A DNA stretch of 64,000 nt from NCBI RefSeq assembly GCF_025787225.1, contig NZ_CP090958.1, positions 248,001 through 312,000 of the forward strand, read 5' to 3'. Positions 28,501-36,747 of the stretch are shown one piece after another (position 1 is the stretch's first letter; every line of letters starts with the position of its first letter). Made by a program: the position numbers and the translations under genes. The DNA comes from Saxibacter everestensis. GTDB lineage: Bacteria; Actinomycetota; Actinomycetes; Actinomycetales; Brevibacteriaceae. Under the pieces are notes generated by a model. The model saw only the letters and a program-made list of their open reading frames with translations, was not told where the DNA came from and searched no databases.

Positions 28501-28861
28501 TGGCCAGACCCCGCATCAGCTGATTGCGTAGATGCTTGACGAGCTGGTCGCGTCGGGTACGAGCCTTTTCGAGGTCATGGATGTCCGAACCATAGGCGGC
28601 CGGTTGGACGTCGTGTTGAAGAGAATCGAGAATCTGCTGTGAGTCGGATGGTGCGACCATCCCCACGAGCACTCGTGCGATTGGTCGTCCGGACAGTGCG
28701 GTCGGCGCTGGTTTAGTGTCGATGATGTCCGCCAGAGCGGACCAACCGCGCAGATCGAGGTAGCCAGTCGCGATGTCGACCGTGTCGAAGTCTTTGAGGG
28801 ATTCGCGTAGGGCAGGGCGGAGTCGGGTGTCGTCGGCGATGTTGTCGAAGATGTTGGGCAT
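25544..28861 (-). CDS. PLD nuclease-SNF2 helicase fusion protein
   Basis: 1105 residues. Residues ~1-240 contain a phospholipase-D-type nuclease domain: the HxK motif in PLHGKTYLF, followed by YVGSSNLTRAG and NLELNI. From ~265 comes an SNF2-type helicase: Walker A GDVVGLGKT, DESH box ICDESHN, motif III LLTATP, motif V IATDVLSEGQNLQ and motif VI QRAGRVDRIGQ. A ~250-residue C-terminal region is unassigned. The fusion recalls DISARM components (DrmC PLD, DrmD SNF2), but no drmA or drmB genes are present. First gene of a two-gene operon with the methyltransferase. Likely role: ATP-dependent translocation and cleavage of foreign DNA (inference). Confidence 0.88.
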   Translation of the reverse strand: MPNIFDNIADDTRLRPALRESLKDFDTVDIATGYLDLRGWSALADIIDTKPAPTALSGRPIARVLVGMVAPSDSQQILDSLQHDVQPAAYGSDIHDLEKARTRRDQLVKHLRNQLMRGLATADGQATLQTLKRQLEDGSVQMKVFTEKPLHGKTYLFHAPDKKHGSRWAYVGSSNLTRAGMTSNLELNIDVQDSDANAKVADWFEARWTDRFSLTITAEIIELIAESWASGEQPTPFEVYLKVCHALSQDARDGLGYVLPASMHTLLLDYQESAVRTLARRIVRRGGTMLGDVVGLGKTLTAIATALMLQAAEDYSTLVLCPKNLEQMWTKHLDEYDINGRVVPYSMADKVLPELKRFNLVICDESHNLRNNGTVAYQAIHEYIRRNSSKVLLLTATPYNLAFLDVANQIALYIDEDEDLGIVPIAALTSDPGLRDKVDGKINTLAAFRRSEHTEDWRRLMSDHLVRRTRSFVKRTARTEQVTLPDGTTDERQFLQFANGQKFFFPTRIARPLSHDFADDDPARLMEDDTTLNAVHALILPRYRLADYDDPRAAHTNADSKIIDDIRSGRGNVSGFVRTGLFKRLSSSGHSFILSLQRQRARNELFLHAIANRLPIPLGSFSDKQININDEDVEDGATTHGSLASRYAELQKTLPGKTKWINSTVFKTALRKDLQKDNEQLTALLERFGSWDPTRDSKVNALVDLLRNEHPGEKVIVFTEYVDTAEYVAQALQDAGIAGVGLVSGNTENPAEVARRFSPHSNTIPGQNEPEIHVADPINVLIATDVLSEGQNLQDAHIVVNYDLPWAIIRIIQRAGRVDRIGQKSDTVFVYLISHDKVEEQINLRQRIRARLGTSAEAFGSDEQFFGGDQEVKILDDFYKGRVGDDAEDADGEADAVSEAWLVWSNAQTKYPQIVNRVLGMQDMIHSSREPYVAESHGGVTCYVSTDSGVDAFATSAAADDADGIAKEKLLTPLEAMRVFEAQVDTPTAEQRHDHFERQRSLIHGPLTVEALADGNLKGVRKWAWERLGGDTLFSDKAPDAINALHERPLTEHATMRLSQARRNRYSPDDLAVLLNQLHEEDRLVIKFSESDNIKIVCSIGVRDA

Positions 28862-29192
28862 CTAGCTTTTCCCCGAACTGTGTGCGGCGCTAGCCCGCAT
28901 GGCACTCGTCGCATCGATCGGGGAACCCGGAGTGCCAATCTCGAGGAACAGGGTTCTCGACCACGCCACAATCTCCGGAAGCTCTTCGATGAGAGTTTTT
29001 GCCACGCCATTGCTCCTAGCTGTTCACCCGTGTGGCATGGCTGAACTGTCCGGCCCCGTGGTAGATCGTTGGAGCGCTCGGCTGGATATCCGATGGGAAA
29101 AGCCGCGTCGATCCGAGGGGAGGAGGTCAAGTCTCGTTAATGCCACATATATGTGGCTGACTCTATCGTGATTGCCGCTTGAAGTTGTAACA
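28862..29192. promoter_or_regulatory. Divergent control region of the helicase/methyltransferase block
   Basis: 331 bases between the helicase gene (-) and the XRE gene (+). No convincing gene is seen, though a minus-strand frame overlaps the helicase start. A perfect 16-base palindrome, GCCACATATATGTGGC, lies at 29142-29157, 35 bases before the XRE start codon. Its central TATATA-like core could also serve as promoter sequence, so a bound regulator would block transcription. It is the obvious candidate operator for the XRE protein. Confidence 0.6.
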
Positions 29193-29513
29193 GTGAGCGA
29201 CGTGTCGGCAGGTGAAGCAGCAGTTGCCGTACGACTGGCGGAGATACTGCGGGGCTTTCGGGATCAGGGTGGCCCATCCGGGAAGCGCTACACCCAGGAA
29301 CAGGCCGCCGAGATCATTGGAATTACCCGCACGCATCTGCAGCGCCTGGAGCGCTCCGGCGGCAGCGTTGCCCGTGACCGATATGAGAATCCGACCTACA
29401 CCACGCTGGTGGCCATCTCGGGCTTTCTGCAGCGCCCGGTAGCCGATCTGGTCGACGAACTGGAATCGGCGCGAGCGGACACAGAGAAACGCTCAAACCC
29501 GGACGAAAGGTAG
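29193..29513 (+). CDS. XRE family regulator, controller-like
   Basis: 106 residues. An N-terminal/central helix-turn-helix (YTQEQAAEIIGITRTHLQRLER, about residues 33-54) followed by a helical segment (TTLVAISGFLQRPVADLVDEL), the usual Cro/C1 fold. Short XRE proteins beside modification genes often act as controllers that delay restriction until DNA is methylated. It is divergent from the PLD-SNF2/methyltransferase operon and has a palindrome just upstream, so control of itself and of that operon is likely (inference). The GTG at 29193 is the most plausible start; a TTG at 29172 is possible. Confidence 0.75.
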   Translation: MSDVSAGEAAVAVRLAEILRGFRDQGGPSGKRYTQEQAAEIIGITRTHLQRLERSGGSVARDRYENPTYTTLVAISGFLQRPVADLVDELESARADTEKRSNPDER

Positions 29514-29685
29514 CCAGCGCGGGTGTTGCGCGGTCGGCATCAGACCGGAGCGGGGCGCGGCAAGGCTGCCATCGTCATCCGGAGGTAACTACACCCAGCG
29601 ACGGCCGCCAGTCGAACCGATTGTGAAGCCGCTGGAACCCGCGCTGCCCTAGCCGGTGCGACAAATCTGGGTGCATAGTAAAAAT

Positions 29686-30372
29686 ATGGAACTTACGCGA
29701 TTCGGGCATGCCGCATTGCTCGTCGAAGCTGCCGGCGTCCGTGTCCTGATCGACCCGGGCAACTTCAGTGCGGACGAAACCTTCGATCTCGATCGGCTCG
29801 ACGCCATCGCGGTCACCCATCAGCATCCCGACCATATCGATACCGAGCGGCTGCCTCGCCTGCTCGAGGCAAATCCACGGGCACGCCTGCTCGCCGAACC
29901 GCAGATAGCCGAGCAGTTGCGTGGTTCGGGGGAGCTGGAGACGGCGGGCGATTGGGAAGTGCTGAAGCCGGGGGATGCCGTCACGCTGCACAATCTGACC
30001 CTGACCGGGGTCGGCGGCACTCACGCCGTGATTCACCCCGATATCCCGCGAGTCGGCAACGTTGGCGTGCTGCTCACGGCGGATGGCGAACCGACGCTCT
30101 TCCATCCGGGAGACAGTTATGAGTTCTGTCCTGCGGGCGTCGACATCCTTGCCTGCCCGCTCGGTGCGCCGTGGGCAAAGGTCGGCGAAACTATGGACTT
30201 CGTGGCCGCGATTGCGCCTCGCTCGCTGATCCCGATCCATGACCGGACGATCGCCGATGTCGCATACGGAATGTACTGGGATCGTGCTTCAACCCGACCG
30301 GGCCGGAATGGCGCCAGCATCGATGCGCGGAAACTCGGCCAGACCGAGTCCGCGAGCTTCGTGCTCGATTAG
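29686..30372 (+). CDS. MBL-fold metal-dependent hydrolase (UPF0173-like)
   Basis: 228 residues. The metallo-beta-lactamase fold is shown by THQHPDHID (metal-binding HxHxDH, about residues 44-52), GGTHAVIH in the middle, LFHPGDSYEF (metal-bridging Asp) and a late PIHD. No signal peptide. The family (beta-lactamase_2/UPF0173 group) has mostly unknown substrates. The ATG at 29686 begins the first beta strand (MELTRFGHAALLVE). It is separate from the defence block and probably belongs to the resident chromosome. Confidence 0.88.
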   Translation: MELTRFGHAALLVEAAGVRVLIDPGNFSADETFDLDRLDAIAVTHQHPDHIDTERLPRLLEANPRARLLAEPQIAEQLRGSGELETAGDWEVLKPGDAVTLHNLTLTGVGGTHAVIHPDIPRVGNVGVLLTADGEPTLFHPGDSYEFCPAGVDILACPLGAPWAKVGETMDFVAAIAPRSLIPIHDRTIADVAYGMYWDRASTRPGRNGASIDARKLGQTESASFVLD

Positions 30373-30398
30373 CTCCGGCAGGCCCTCGCTGAGCGTCG

Positions 30399-30458
30399 CT
30401 CGTGGGTTTGTCGCCAAGAAGTCGGTTAGAACGCACGAATCGATGACAAAGCCACGAG
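30399..30458. repeat. Intergenic palindromic repeat, family B, copy 2
   Basis: CTCGTGGGTTTGTC at the left pairs with GACAAAGCCACGAG at the right (CTCGT and TTTGTC arms separated by three bases on each side). It has the same structure as the element at 11307-11372. It lies between the convergent MBL gene and metB, where it could end transcription in both directions. Confidence 0.6.
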
Positions 30459-30487
30459 TGAATCGGGCCGAGACCGGGCCGAGACGC

Positions 30488-31648
30488 CTAAACCTGCCGC
30501 AGCGCCTGGTCCAGGTCGGCGATCTGGTCCTCGGAGTCCTCGATCCCGACTGAAAGCCGCAACAGATTATCCGGCACGGCCAGTTCGGTGCCCTTAACCG
30601 ATGCGTGGGTCATCTCTGACGGGTAGTTCATCAGCGACTCGATGCCGCCAAGCGATTCTGCCAGGGTGAAAACCTGGGTGGATTCCGCGACCTTGCGCGC
30701 CGCCGCGGCTCCGCCCTTGAACGAGACCGAGACCATGCCGCCGAAGTTCTTCATCTGCCTGGCTGCCAGATCGTGCCCGGGGTGGTCAGGGAGGCCAGGG
30801 TAGAAGACCCGCTCAACCGCAGGCTGCTCCTGCAGCCACAGCGCAACTGCCGAGGCGTTGACACTGTGCCGATCCATCCGCACGGCGAGCGTTTTCAGCC
30901 CACGCGTGGTCAGGAAAGCGTCCATCGGCCCCGAGATCGCGCCGACGGCGAACTGGACGAATTCGACCTTCTCCGCCAAGTCGGAATCATTGAGCACAAC
31001 CGCTCCACCGATCACGTCGGAGTGGCCGCCGATGTACTTGGTTGTGGAGTGCACGACGATATCGGCGCCGAGACCGAGCGGAGTCTGCAGGTACGGCGAG
31101 GCGAAGGTATTGTCCACCACCAACAACGCACCGGCATCGTGCGCGACCTGCGCCAGGGCCGCGATATCGGTGATCTTCATCATCGGGTTCGACGGCGTTT
31201 CCACCCAGACAAACCTGGTCTTGTTGGCCCCCACCTCGGCGACAACGGCTTCGGCATCGGACATGTCCACGACCGAGTGTCCGATTCCCCAGCTGCCGAG
31301 CACCCGGCTGATCAGCCGGTAAGTGCCGCCGTAGACGTCATTGCCCAGCACAATGTGATCGCCGGGCTGCAGCAGGCCACGGATCAACGCGTCCTCGGCT
31401 GCCAACCCGGATGAAAAGCTCAGCGCGTGGCTTCCGCCTTCGAGAGCGGCGAGTTGCTGCTGCAACGCAGTGCGCGTCGGATTGCCGCCGCGTCCGTACT
31501 CATAACCGCCACGCAGCTGCCCGATGCCGTCCTGGGCGAAAGTCGAGGTCAGATACATCGGCGGGACGACGGCGCCCGTCGTTGGGTCCGGCGCCTGCCC
31601 GGCGTGGATGGCGCGGGTGCTGAATCCGGAATTCTGCTGATCAATCAT
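30488..31648 (-). CDS. metB: Cystathionine gamma-synthase/lyase
   Basis: 386 residues, PLP enzyme of the Cys/Met metabolism family. Visible: FSTRAIHAGQ at the N-terminus, the PLP lysine in HSTTKYIGGHSD, and PSNPMMKITD. With the adjacent cystathionine beta-synthase gene upstream on the same strand (72-base gap), it may act mainly as a lyase in reverse transsulfuration (cystathionine to cysteine), although MetB enzymes in actinomycetes can do both. The ATG at 31648 follows a GAGGGGAC site. Confidence 0.93.
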   Translation of the reverse strand: MIDQQNSGFSTRAIHAGQAPDPTTGAVVPPMYLTSTFAQDGIGQLRGGYEYGRGGNPTRTALQQQLAALEGGSHALSFSSGLAAEDALIRGLLQPGDHIVLGNDVYGGTYRLISRVLGSWGIGHSVVDMSDAEAVVAEVGANKTRFVWVETPSNPMMKITDIAALAQVAHDAGALLVVDNTFASPYLQTPLGLGADIVVHSTTKYIGGHSDVIGGAVVLNDSDLAEKVEFVQFAVGAISGPMDAFLTTRGLKTLAVRMDRHSVNASAVALWLQEQPAVERVFYPGLPDHPGHDLAARQMKNFGGMVSVSFKGGAAAARKVAESTQVFTLAESLGGIESLMNYPSEMTHASVKGTELAVPDNLLRLSVGIEDSEDQIADLDQALRQV

Positions 31649-31720
31649 CGTGTCCCCTCGGTACGGATGGCCGCGGCAGATAAGCCGCATTGTCGAGCGA
31701 ATTGCTGGCTGGTTCCAAGA

Positions 31721-33097
31721 TCAGATGCTGAAATACGACAGCAGGTCGTGCCGGGTAAGGATGCCGACCGGCGCCCCGGTGAACGTCACCATCACGGCGT
31801 CGCTATCGGTGAGCTTCGCCCGCACATCTGTGAGCGACTCAAGCGATCCGATCACGGGCAGCAAATCGCCCATATGCTCGGAGATCTTGTCGGTGAGACT
31901 GGCCTCGCCGCGGAATAGCTTTCCGGTCAGCGACCGTTCGTCGACAGCGCCAAGCACCTCGCCCATTACGACCGGCGGCTCCTGCGACAGCACCGGAAGG
32001 TGTGACACGCCGTATTCGTTCATGATGCCGATGACGTCGCGGACTGTTTCGTTCGGATGCGTGTGCACCAGGTCGGGCAACGACCCGGTCTTCGACTTCA
32101 GCACCTCGCCCGCCGTGGTCTCATCGCCGCTGCTGAGGAAGCCATAGGACTTCATCCACTCGTCGTTGAAGATCTTGCCGAGGTAGCCCCGGCCGCTGTC
32201 CGGCAGCAGAACCACCATGATGTCGTCGGAGCCCAGCGACTTGGCCGCCTTCAGCGCCGCGGCCACCGCCATACCGGACGAACCGCCGACAAGCAGTCCC
32301 TCTTCGCGGGCGAGCCTACGGGTCAATTCGAAGGATTCGGCATCCGTTATGGCGATAACCTCGTCCGGGACCGTCGGGTCGTAGGCTTCCGGCCACATGT
32401 CTTCGCCGACACCTTCGACGAAGTAGGGCCGGCCCGTGCCGCCGGAGTACACCGACCCTTCCGGATCTGCGCCGATAACCCGTACCGGCCCGGACGCGCG
32501 GCCTGCCGAAATATCCTTCAGGTATCGGCCGGTGCCGCTGATGGTCCCGCCGGTGCCGATGCCGGCCACGAAATGCGTTACCCGCTGGTCGGTATCGGAC
32601 CAGATCTCGGGTCCGGTGCTTTCATAGTGGCTCAAGGGCCCGTTCGGATTTGAGAACTGATCGGGCTTGAACGCGCCGGGAATCTCCCTGGTCAGCCGGT
32701 CAGAGACGCCGTAGTAGGACTGCGGGCTGTCCGGTGCGACGGCCGTCGGCGTGACGACCACTTCGGCTCCGTATGCCTCGAGCACGTTGCGCTTGTCCAC
32801 GCCGACCTTGTCGGGCACCACGAAGATGCACTTGTAACCGCGCTGCTGGGCGACGAGCGCCAGGCCGACGCCGGTGTTACCGGAGGTCGGCTCGACGATG
32901 GTGCCGCCGGGCAACAACTGCCCGGACTGCTCGGCGGCATCGACGATCCTGGCCGCGATGCGGTCCTTCACGGACCCACCCGGGTTGAAGTACTCGACCT
33001 TGACGAAGATGGTCGGTGCGACATCCGCGGCGACCGTGTTGAGCTTGATCAACGGGGTATTGCCGATCAGGTCGACTACCGAATTGGCGTACTTCAT
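31721..33097 (-). CDS. cbs: Cystathionine beta-synthase
   Basis: 458 residues: an N-terminal PLP domain (PLP lysine in GGSVKDRIAARI, TSGNTGVGLA phosphate loop) and two C-terminal CBS domains from about residue 330 (TVRDVIGIMNEYGVSHLPVL; GILTRHDLLSYF at the end). It condenses serine and homocysteine to cystathionine. The CBS pair distinguishes it from cysteine synthase. It precedes metB in what looks like a reverse transsulfuration operon and starts 16 bases after purC in the reading direction, so linkage to purCD transcription is possible. Confidence 0.94.
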   Translation of the reverse strand: MKYANSVVDLIGNTPLIKLNTVAADVAPTIFVKVEYFNPGGSVKDRIAARIVDAAEQSGQLLPGGTIVEPTSGNTGVGLALVAQQRGYKCIFVVPDKVGVDKRNVLEAYGAEVVVTPTAVAPDSPQSYYGVSDRLTREIPGAFKPDQFSNPNGPLSHYESTGPEIWSDTDQRVTHFVAGIGTGGTISGTGRYLKDISAGRASGPVRVIGADPEGSVYSGGTGRPYFVEGVGEDMWPEAYDPTVPDEVIAITDAESFELTRRLAREEGLLVGGSSGMAVAAALKAAKSLGSDDIMVVLLPDSGRGYLGKIFNDEWMKSYGFLSSGDETTAGEVLKSKTGSLPDLVHTHPNETVRDVIGIMNEYGVSHLPVLSQEPPVVMGEVLGAVDERSLTGKLFRGEASLTDKISEHMGDLLPVIGSLESLTDVRAKLTDSDAVMVTFTGAPVGILTRHDLLSYFSI

Positions 33098-33112
33098 TTC
33101 GGCGCGTACTCC

Positions 33113-34075
33113 TTAGAACTTCGTGCCGGTGAGGAGCTCATAGGCCTCAATGTAACGGGAACGCGTCTTCTCGACGACGTCTTCAGGCAGCGCTGGCGGT
33201 GGGGCATCTGATCCGCGGTCCCAACCGGAATCCTGGCCGGTGAGCCAGTCGCGGACGAACTGCTTGTCGAAACTCGGCTGCACGGTTCCGGGCGACCAGG
33301 ACGCAGCGTCCCAGAACCGTGAGGAGTCCGGGGTCAGGACTTCGTCGCCGAGGATGATGTCGCGGCCTTCCGGCGTGCGGCCGAACTCGAATTTGGTGTC
33401 GGCCAGGATGATGCCGCGTTCGCGGGCGATCTGCTCGGCCCGGGCATAGACGGCTAGCGTCAGCTGGCGAAGCTCGGCGGCGTCCTCCGGCCCGATCTGC
33501 TCGGCGACGGCATCGAAGGAAACGTTTTGATCGTGCTCGCCGACATCGGCCTTGGTCGCCGGAGTGAAGATCGGCTGCGGCAACCGGTCGGCCTCGCCGA
33601 GGTCTTCCGGCAGCTCGACGCCGCAAATTGCCCCGGTCTTCTGGTAGTCGGCCAGCCCGGACCCGGTGAGGTAACCGCGGGCGACGCACTCCACCGGAAA
33701 CATGTCGAGCTTCCGGCAGATCATCGCCCTGCCGGCGACGGCATCAGGCACCCGGGCGCTGACCACGTGATTCGGCACCACATCGGCCAGCTGCTCGAAC
33801 CACCACTGGCTCAGCCGGGTCAGCACAGCGCCCTTATCCGGAATCGTGGACTCGAGCACGAAGTCGTAGGCGGAGATCCGGTCGCTGGCGACGACCAGCA
33901 CCTGGTCGGACGCTGAGCCAGCCGAGCCGCCGGGCGCCGCAGCCGAACCGCCGGACGCCGACGCCGGGCCACCCTGCCCAGCATCGATCGGCACGTACAG
34001 GTCCCGCACCTTGCCGGAATAGATATGTTTCCAGCCGGGTACCTCGATGAAGGCGGCTGATTCCAAACCGCTCAC
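33113..34075 (-). CDS. purC: SAICAR synthetase
   Basis: 320 residues. Catalyses CAIR + aspartate + ATP to SAICAR. Typical blocks: [11 protein letters not shown] near the N-terminus, [25 protein letters not shown] and [10 protein letters not shown]. Between the first two lies an insertion of about 20-25 residues rich in Gly, Ala and Ser (residues ~34-56) encoded by short GC-rich repeats near 33905-33965; it is not part of the usual enzyme. The GTG/ATG start overlaps the purD end by 4 bases. Confidence 0.96.
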   Translation of the reverse strand: MSGLESAAFIEVPGWKHIYSGKVRDLYVPIDAGQGGPASASGGSAAAPGGSAGSASDQVLVVASDRISAYDFVLESTIPDKGAVLTRLSQWWFEQLADVVPNHVVSARVPDAVAGRAMICRKLDMFPVECVARGYLTGSGLADYQKTGAICGVELPEDLGEADRLPQPIFTPATKADVGEHDQNVSFDAVAEQIGPEDAAELRQLTLAVYARAEQIARERGIILADTKFEFGRTPEGRDIILGDEVLTPDSSRFWDAASWSPGTVQPSFDKQFVRDWLTGQDSGWDRGSDAPPPALPEDVVEKTRSRYIEAYELLTGTKF

Positions 34076-35481
34076 AGAATTTCCTCCGTCGCCGGATCGA
34101 CATCCGGGGTGCGGTCCGCGTCAACGTCCAGGACGCGGCCGTTACCGCCTGCGGAGCGGTCCGAGGCGGATGCTGCGCCTGCGTTGACACTGAAGAGCCG
34201 GCTTCCTTCCGGCACCACGATCTCATCGTTGGCTGCCTTGAGCGCAATATCGGTCCTGAGCTGAACGCCTGGCCAGTCGATCAGTCCTGCAGCGCCGTAC
34301 GCGGCGTCCCGGGCGGCCGCCAGGTCGGCTCCGCAGCCGACAACGGAGAGCACCCGGCCGCCGGAGGTCACAACTTCCCGGTTCCCATCGAAGCGGGTGC
34401 CAGCATGCAGCACGTAGGCGTCGGGCAGGTCGGCGGCCTCTTCCAGACCGCTGATCGGGTCGCCGGAGCGCGGTGAGTCCGGATAGTTCTCGGCGGCCAG
34501 GACGACGCTCACCGCGGTGTCGTCGTGCCAGCGCAGCGGCTCCTGCTGGTCCAGCCTGCCCTCGGCGGCGGCGAGCAGCAGCTGGGCCAGCGGCGTTTCG
34601 AGCCGGGCCAGGACCGCCTGGGTCTCCGGATCACCGAAGCGAACATTGAACTCGACAACGCGGAGCCCGCGTGAGGCCAGCGCCAACCCGCAGTAGAGCA
34701 CCCCGACGAATGGGATGCCACGGCGATGCATTTCATTCAGTGCCGGCTGGGCAACGCGTTCGACGATCTCCTCGACGAGCCCTTCTGGTGCCCACGGCAG
34801 CGGCGAGTAGGCTCCCATGCCCCCGGTATTCGGACCCTCGTCGTCATTGAAAATCCGTTTGAAGTCCTGTGCGGGTGCCAGCGGAACGGCAGTGGAGCCG
34901 TCACAAATCACGAACAGGGATACCTCGGGGCCGTCGAGGTAATCCTCGATCACCACCCGATCGCTTACCTCGAGGCAGGCCTTGGCATGCGCCAACGCGG
35001 CGGCCCGGTCGTCGGTGACGACGACACCCTTGCCGGCGGCCAGGCCGTCGGCCTTGACCACGTGTGGCGCGCCGAACGCATCGAGCGCGTCGGCTGCCTC
35101 GTCGATCGTGGTTGCGACATGGGCCATCGCGGTCGGGATTTCGGCGGCAGACATGACCTCCTTGGCGAAGGCCTTGCTGCCCTCGAGCTGGGCGGCATCC
35201 GCCCCGGGTCCGAAGACGGCGAAGCTTGCCTCGCGCAGGTCGTCCGCCTCCCCCGTGACGAGCGGCGCCTCGGGCCCGATAACGACGAGGTCGATGTCGA
35301 GTTCCTCGGCCAGGGCGACGACGGCCGGCCCATCATTCGGGTCGATCGACCGTACCGCGGCGATCTGCTCGATCCCGGGGTTGCCGGGCGCCGCGATCAC
35401 CGCCGAAACGGCAGGGTCAGCGGAGAGTGCTTTGACCAGGGCGTGCTCACGTGCGCCGGAACCTAGAACCAATACCTTCAC
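34072..35481 (-). CDS. purD: Phosphoribosylamine-glycine ligase
   Basis: 469 residues, ATP-grasp GAR synthetase. Visible: [13 protein letters not shown] at the N-terminus, the [14 protein letters not shown] block, [16 protein letters not shown] and [10 protein letters not shown]. After the usual end (RTDIALKA, about residue 417) there is an extension of about 50 residues rich in Asp, Ala and Thr, absent from typical PurD proteins. Its stop overlaps the purC start, so purD and purC are coupled. Confidence 0.96.
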   Translation of the reverse strand: MKVLVLGSGAREHALVKALSADPAVSAVIAAPGNPGIEQIAAVRSIDPNDGPAVVALAEELDIDLVVIGPEAPLVTGEADDLREASFAVFGPGADAAQLEGSKAFAKEVMSAAEIPTAMAHVATTIDEAADALDAFGAPHVVKADGLAAGKGVVVTDDRAAALAHAKACLEVSDRVVIEDYLDGPEVSLFVICDGSTAVPLAPAQDFKRIFNDDEGPNTGGMGAYSPLPWAPEGLVEEIVERVAQPALNEMHRRGIPFVGVLYCGLALASRGLRVVEFNVRFGDPETQAVLARLETPLAQLLLAAAEGRLDQQEPLRWHDDTAVSVVLAAENYPDSPRSGDPISGLEEAADLPDAYVLHAGTRFDGNREVVTSGGRVLSVVGCGADLAAARDAAYGAAGLIDWPGVQLRTDIALKAANDEIVVPEGSRLFSVNAGAASASDRSAGGNGRVLDVDADRTPDVDPATEEIL

Positions 35482-35493
35482 AACTGCTCAGCC

Positions 35494-35576
35494 TAGTCCA
35501 GAGTGGGGCATCGACCCCAGCGAAGCTGGAAACCTTAGTCCAGAGTGGGGCATCGACCCCAGCGAAGCTGGAAACC
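35494..35576. repeat. Exact 41-base tandem repeat upstream of purD
   Basis: Two identical 41-base units (35494-35534 and 35536-35576) separated by one T. Each unit is a small hairpin: TCCAG/CTGGA outside and TGGGG/CCCCA inside, with a CATCGA loop. The pair starts 13 bases from the purD start codon on the upstream side, between divergent purD and the asparaginase gene. Exact identity means a recent duplication. It may affect purD expression or be passive. Confidence 0.85.
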
Positions 35577-35701
35577 GGGAGGAGCGCGGACGAAGAGGCG
35601 ACCCCGCAGTATGCATACCTGCCCACACCGCCGGGCCGCAGCCGGGCGGCCCGTCAGCGACCAGTCGCTCACCGGGGTATCCGCACGGCGCTTAGGCTGG
35701 T

Positions 35702-36742
35702 GTGGTGAGTTCTACATTTCTGGCAGGCGACGCCGTCGAAATAGCCGTCGTCGAGCGGTCCGGTTTCATCGAATCCCGTCACCTCGGCTCTGCTGTCGTC
35801 GTGGCTTCGGACGGCGAACCACTCCTGAGCGTCGGTGACCCCGCTGCCCCCGTTTTCACCAGGTCCTGCCTGAAGCCGCTCCAGGCGCTGGCAATACTCC
35901 GGGCCGGAGTGCCGCTCGCGGGTGCGCAGGTTGTGCTGGCTTCGGCCTCACACAGCGGCCAGCAGCAGCACACCGACGTTGTGCGCAGCATGCTGGACGG
36001 AGCAGGGCTGAGCGAAGACGACCTGCGCTGCCCTGCGGACCTGCCAGGAAACAAGGCGGCCCGCCGCGAAGTCCTCGCTGCCGGAGGCGGTCCGCGCAAG
36101 CTCTACTTCAACTGTTCGGGCAAGCATGCCGGCTTCCTGTGGGCGTGCCGCCTCAACGGCTGGGACATCGAGACCTACCTTGAGCCCGAGCACCCTATGC
36201 AGCGTCTGGTCGCCGAAGTGGTCGAGGAGTACACCGGTGAACCACCGGCGGCGATCGGTGTCGATGGCTGTGGCGCCCCAGTGTTCGCCACGTCGCTGAC
36301 CGCTTTGGCACGCGGAATCTCGAAGATCGCCGCCGCCCCGCTTTTTCTGCGGTCGCGGGAAACCAAGAACATGGCGGCCGATGCACGTGCGGCGACCATT
36401 GCCCAGGCCATCGACGACTACCCGTGGGCGATAGCCGGCGATGGTGAGCCCAACACCATCGTGATCGAAGATCTCGGCATCCTGGCAAAACTCGGCGCCG
36501 AAGGCATGCTCGTACTGGCCACGCCCGCGGGCATTGCGGTCGCGGTGAAATGCCTGGATGGCGCCCACCGGGCCACGACTCTCGCCGGACTTACCCTGCT
36601 TGCGGAGGCGGGCGGCATCGATCGGGACAAAGCTGCGGCCGTGCTGGAGAAGCTGGAGATCCCCGTTCTCGGCGGCGGCGAGAAGGTCGGTCGCGTGCGA
36701 GTAGGCGAGGGAATCAGCGCCTTGGCGCTCGCAGGACGGTAG
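35702..36742 (+). CDS. Asparaginase II family protein
   Basis: 346 residues. Similar to the L-asparaginase II (Rhizobium AnsA-type, thermolabile) family: SASHSGQQQHTDVVRSML, YFNCSGKHAGFLWAC and DGCGAPVFATSL are the typical blocks, with Cys and Lys of the CSGKH motif in the active site. It would hydrolyse asparagine to aspartate and ammonia. Starts at adjacent GTG codons (35702 or 35705). The sterol-carrier-like gene follows after 5 bases, so they form an operon. Confidence 0.88.
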   Translation: MVSSTFLAGDAVEIAVVERSGFIESRHLGSAVVVASDGEPLLSVGDPAAPVFTRSCLKPLQALAILRAGVPLAGAQVVLASASHSGQQQHTDVVRSMLDGAGLSEDDLRCPADLPGNKAARREVLAAGGGPRKLYFNCSGKHAGFLWACRLNGWDIETYLEPEHPMQRLVAEVVEEYTGEPPAAIGVDGCGAPVFATSLTALARGISKIAAAPLFLRSRETKNMAADARAATIAQAIDDYPWAIAGDGEPNTIVIEDLGILAKLGAEGMLVLATPAGIAVAVKCLDGAHRATTLAGLTLLAEAGGIDRDKAAAVLEKLEIPVLGGGEKVGRVRVGEGISALALAGR

Positions 36743-36747
36743 CGACG

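Noticed and set aside
25544-28861. Calling the block a complete DISARM system
   Set aside because: The drmA and drmB genes are absent and the nuclease is fused to the helicase; only a resemblance is claimed.
28516-29130. 204-codon minus-strand frame overlapping the helicase start
   Set aside because: Most of it is out of frame inside the PLD domain of the helicase, and the remainder has no recognisable motif.
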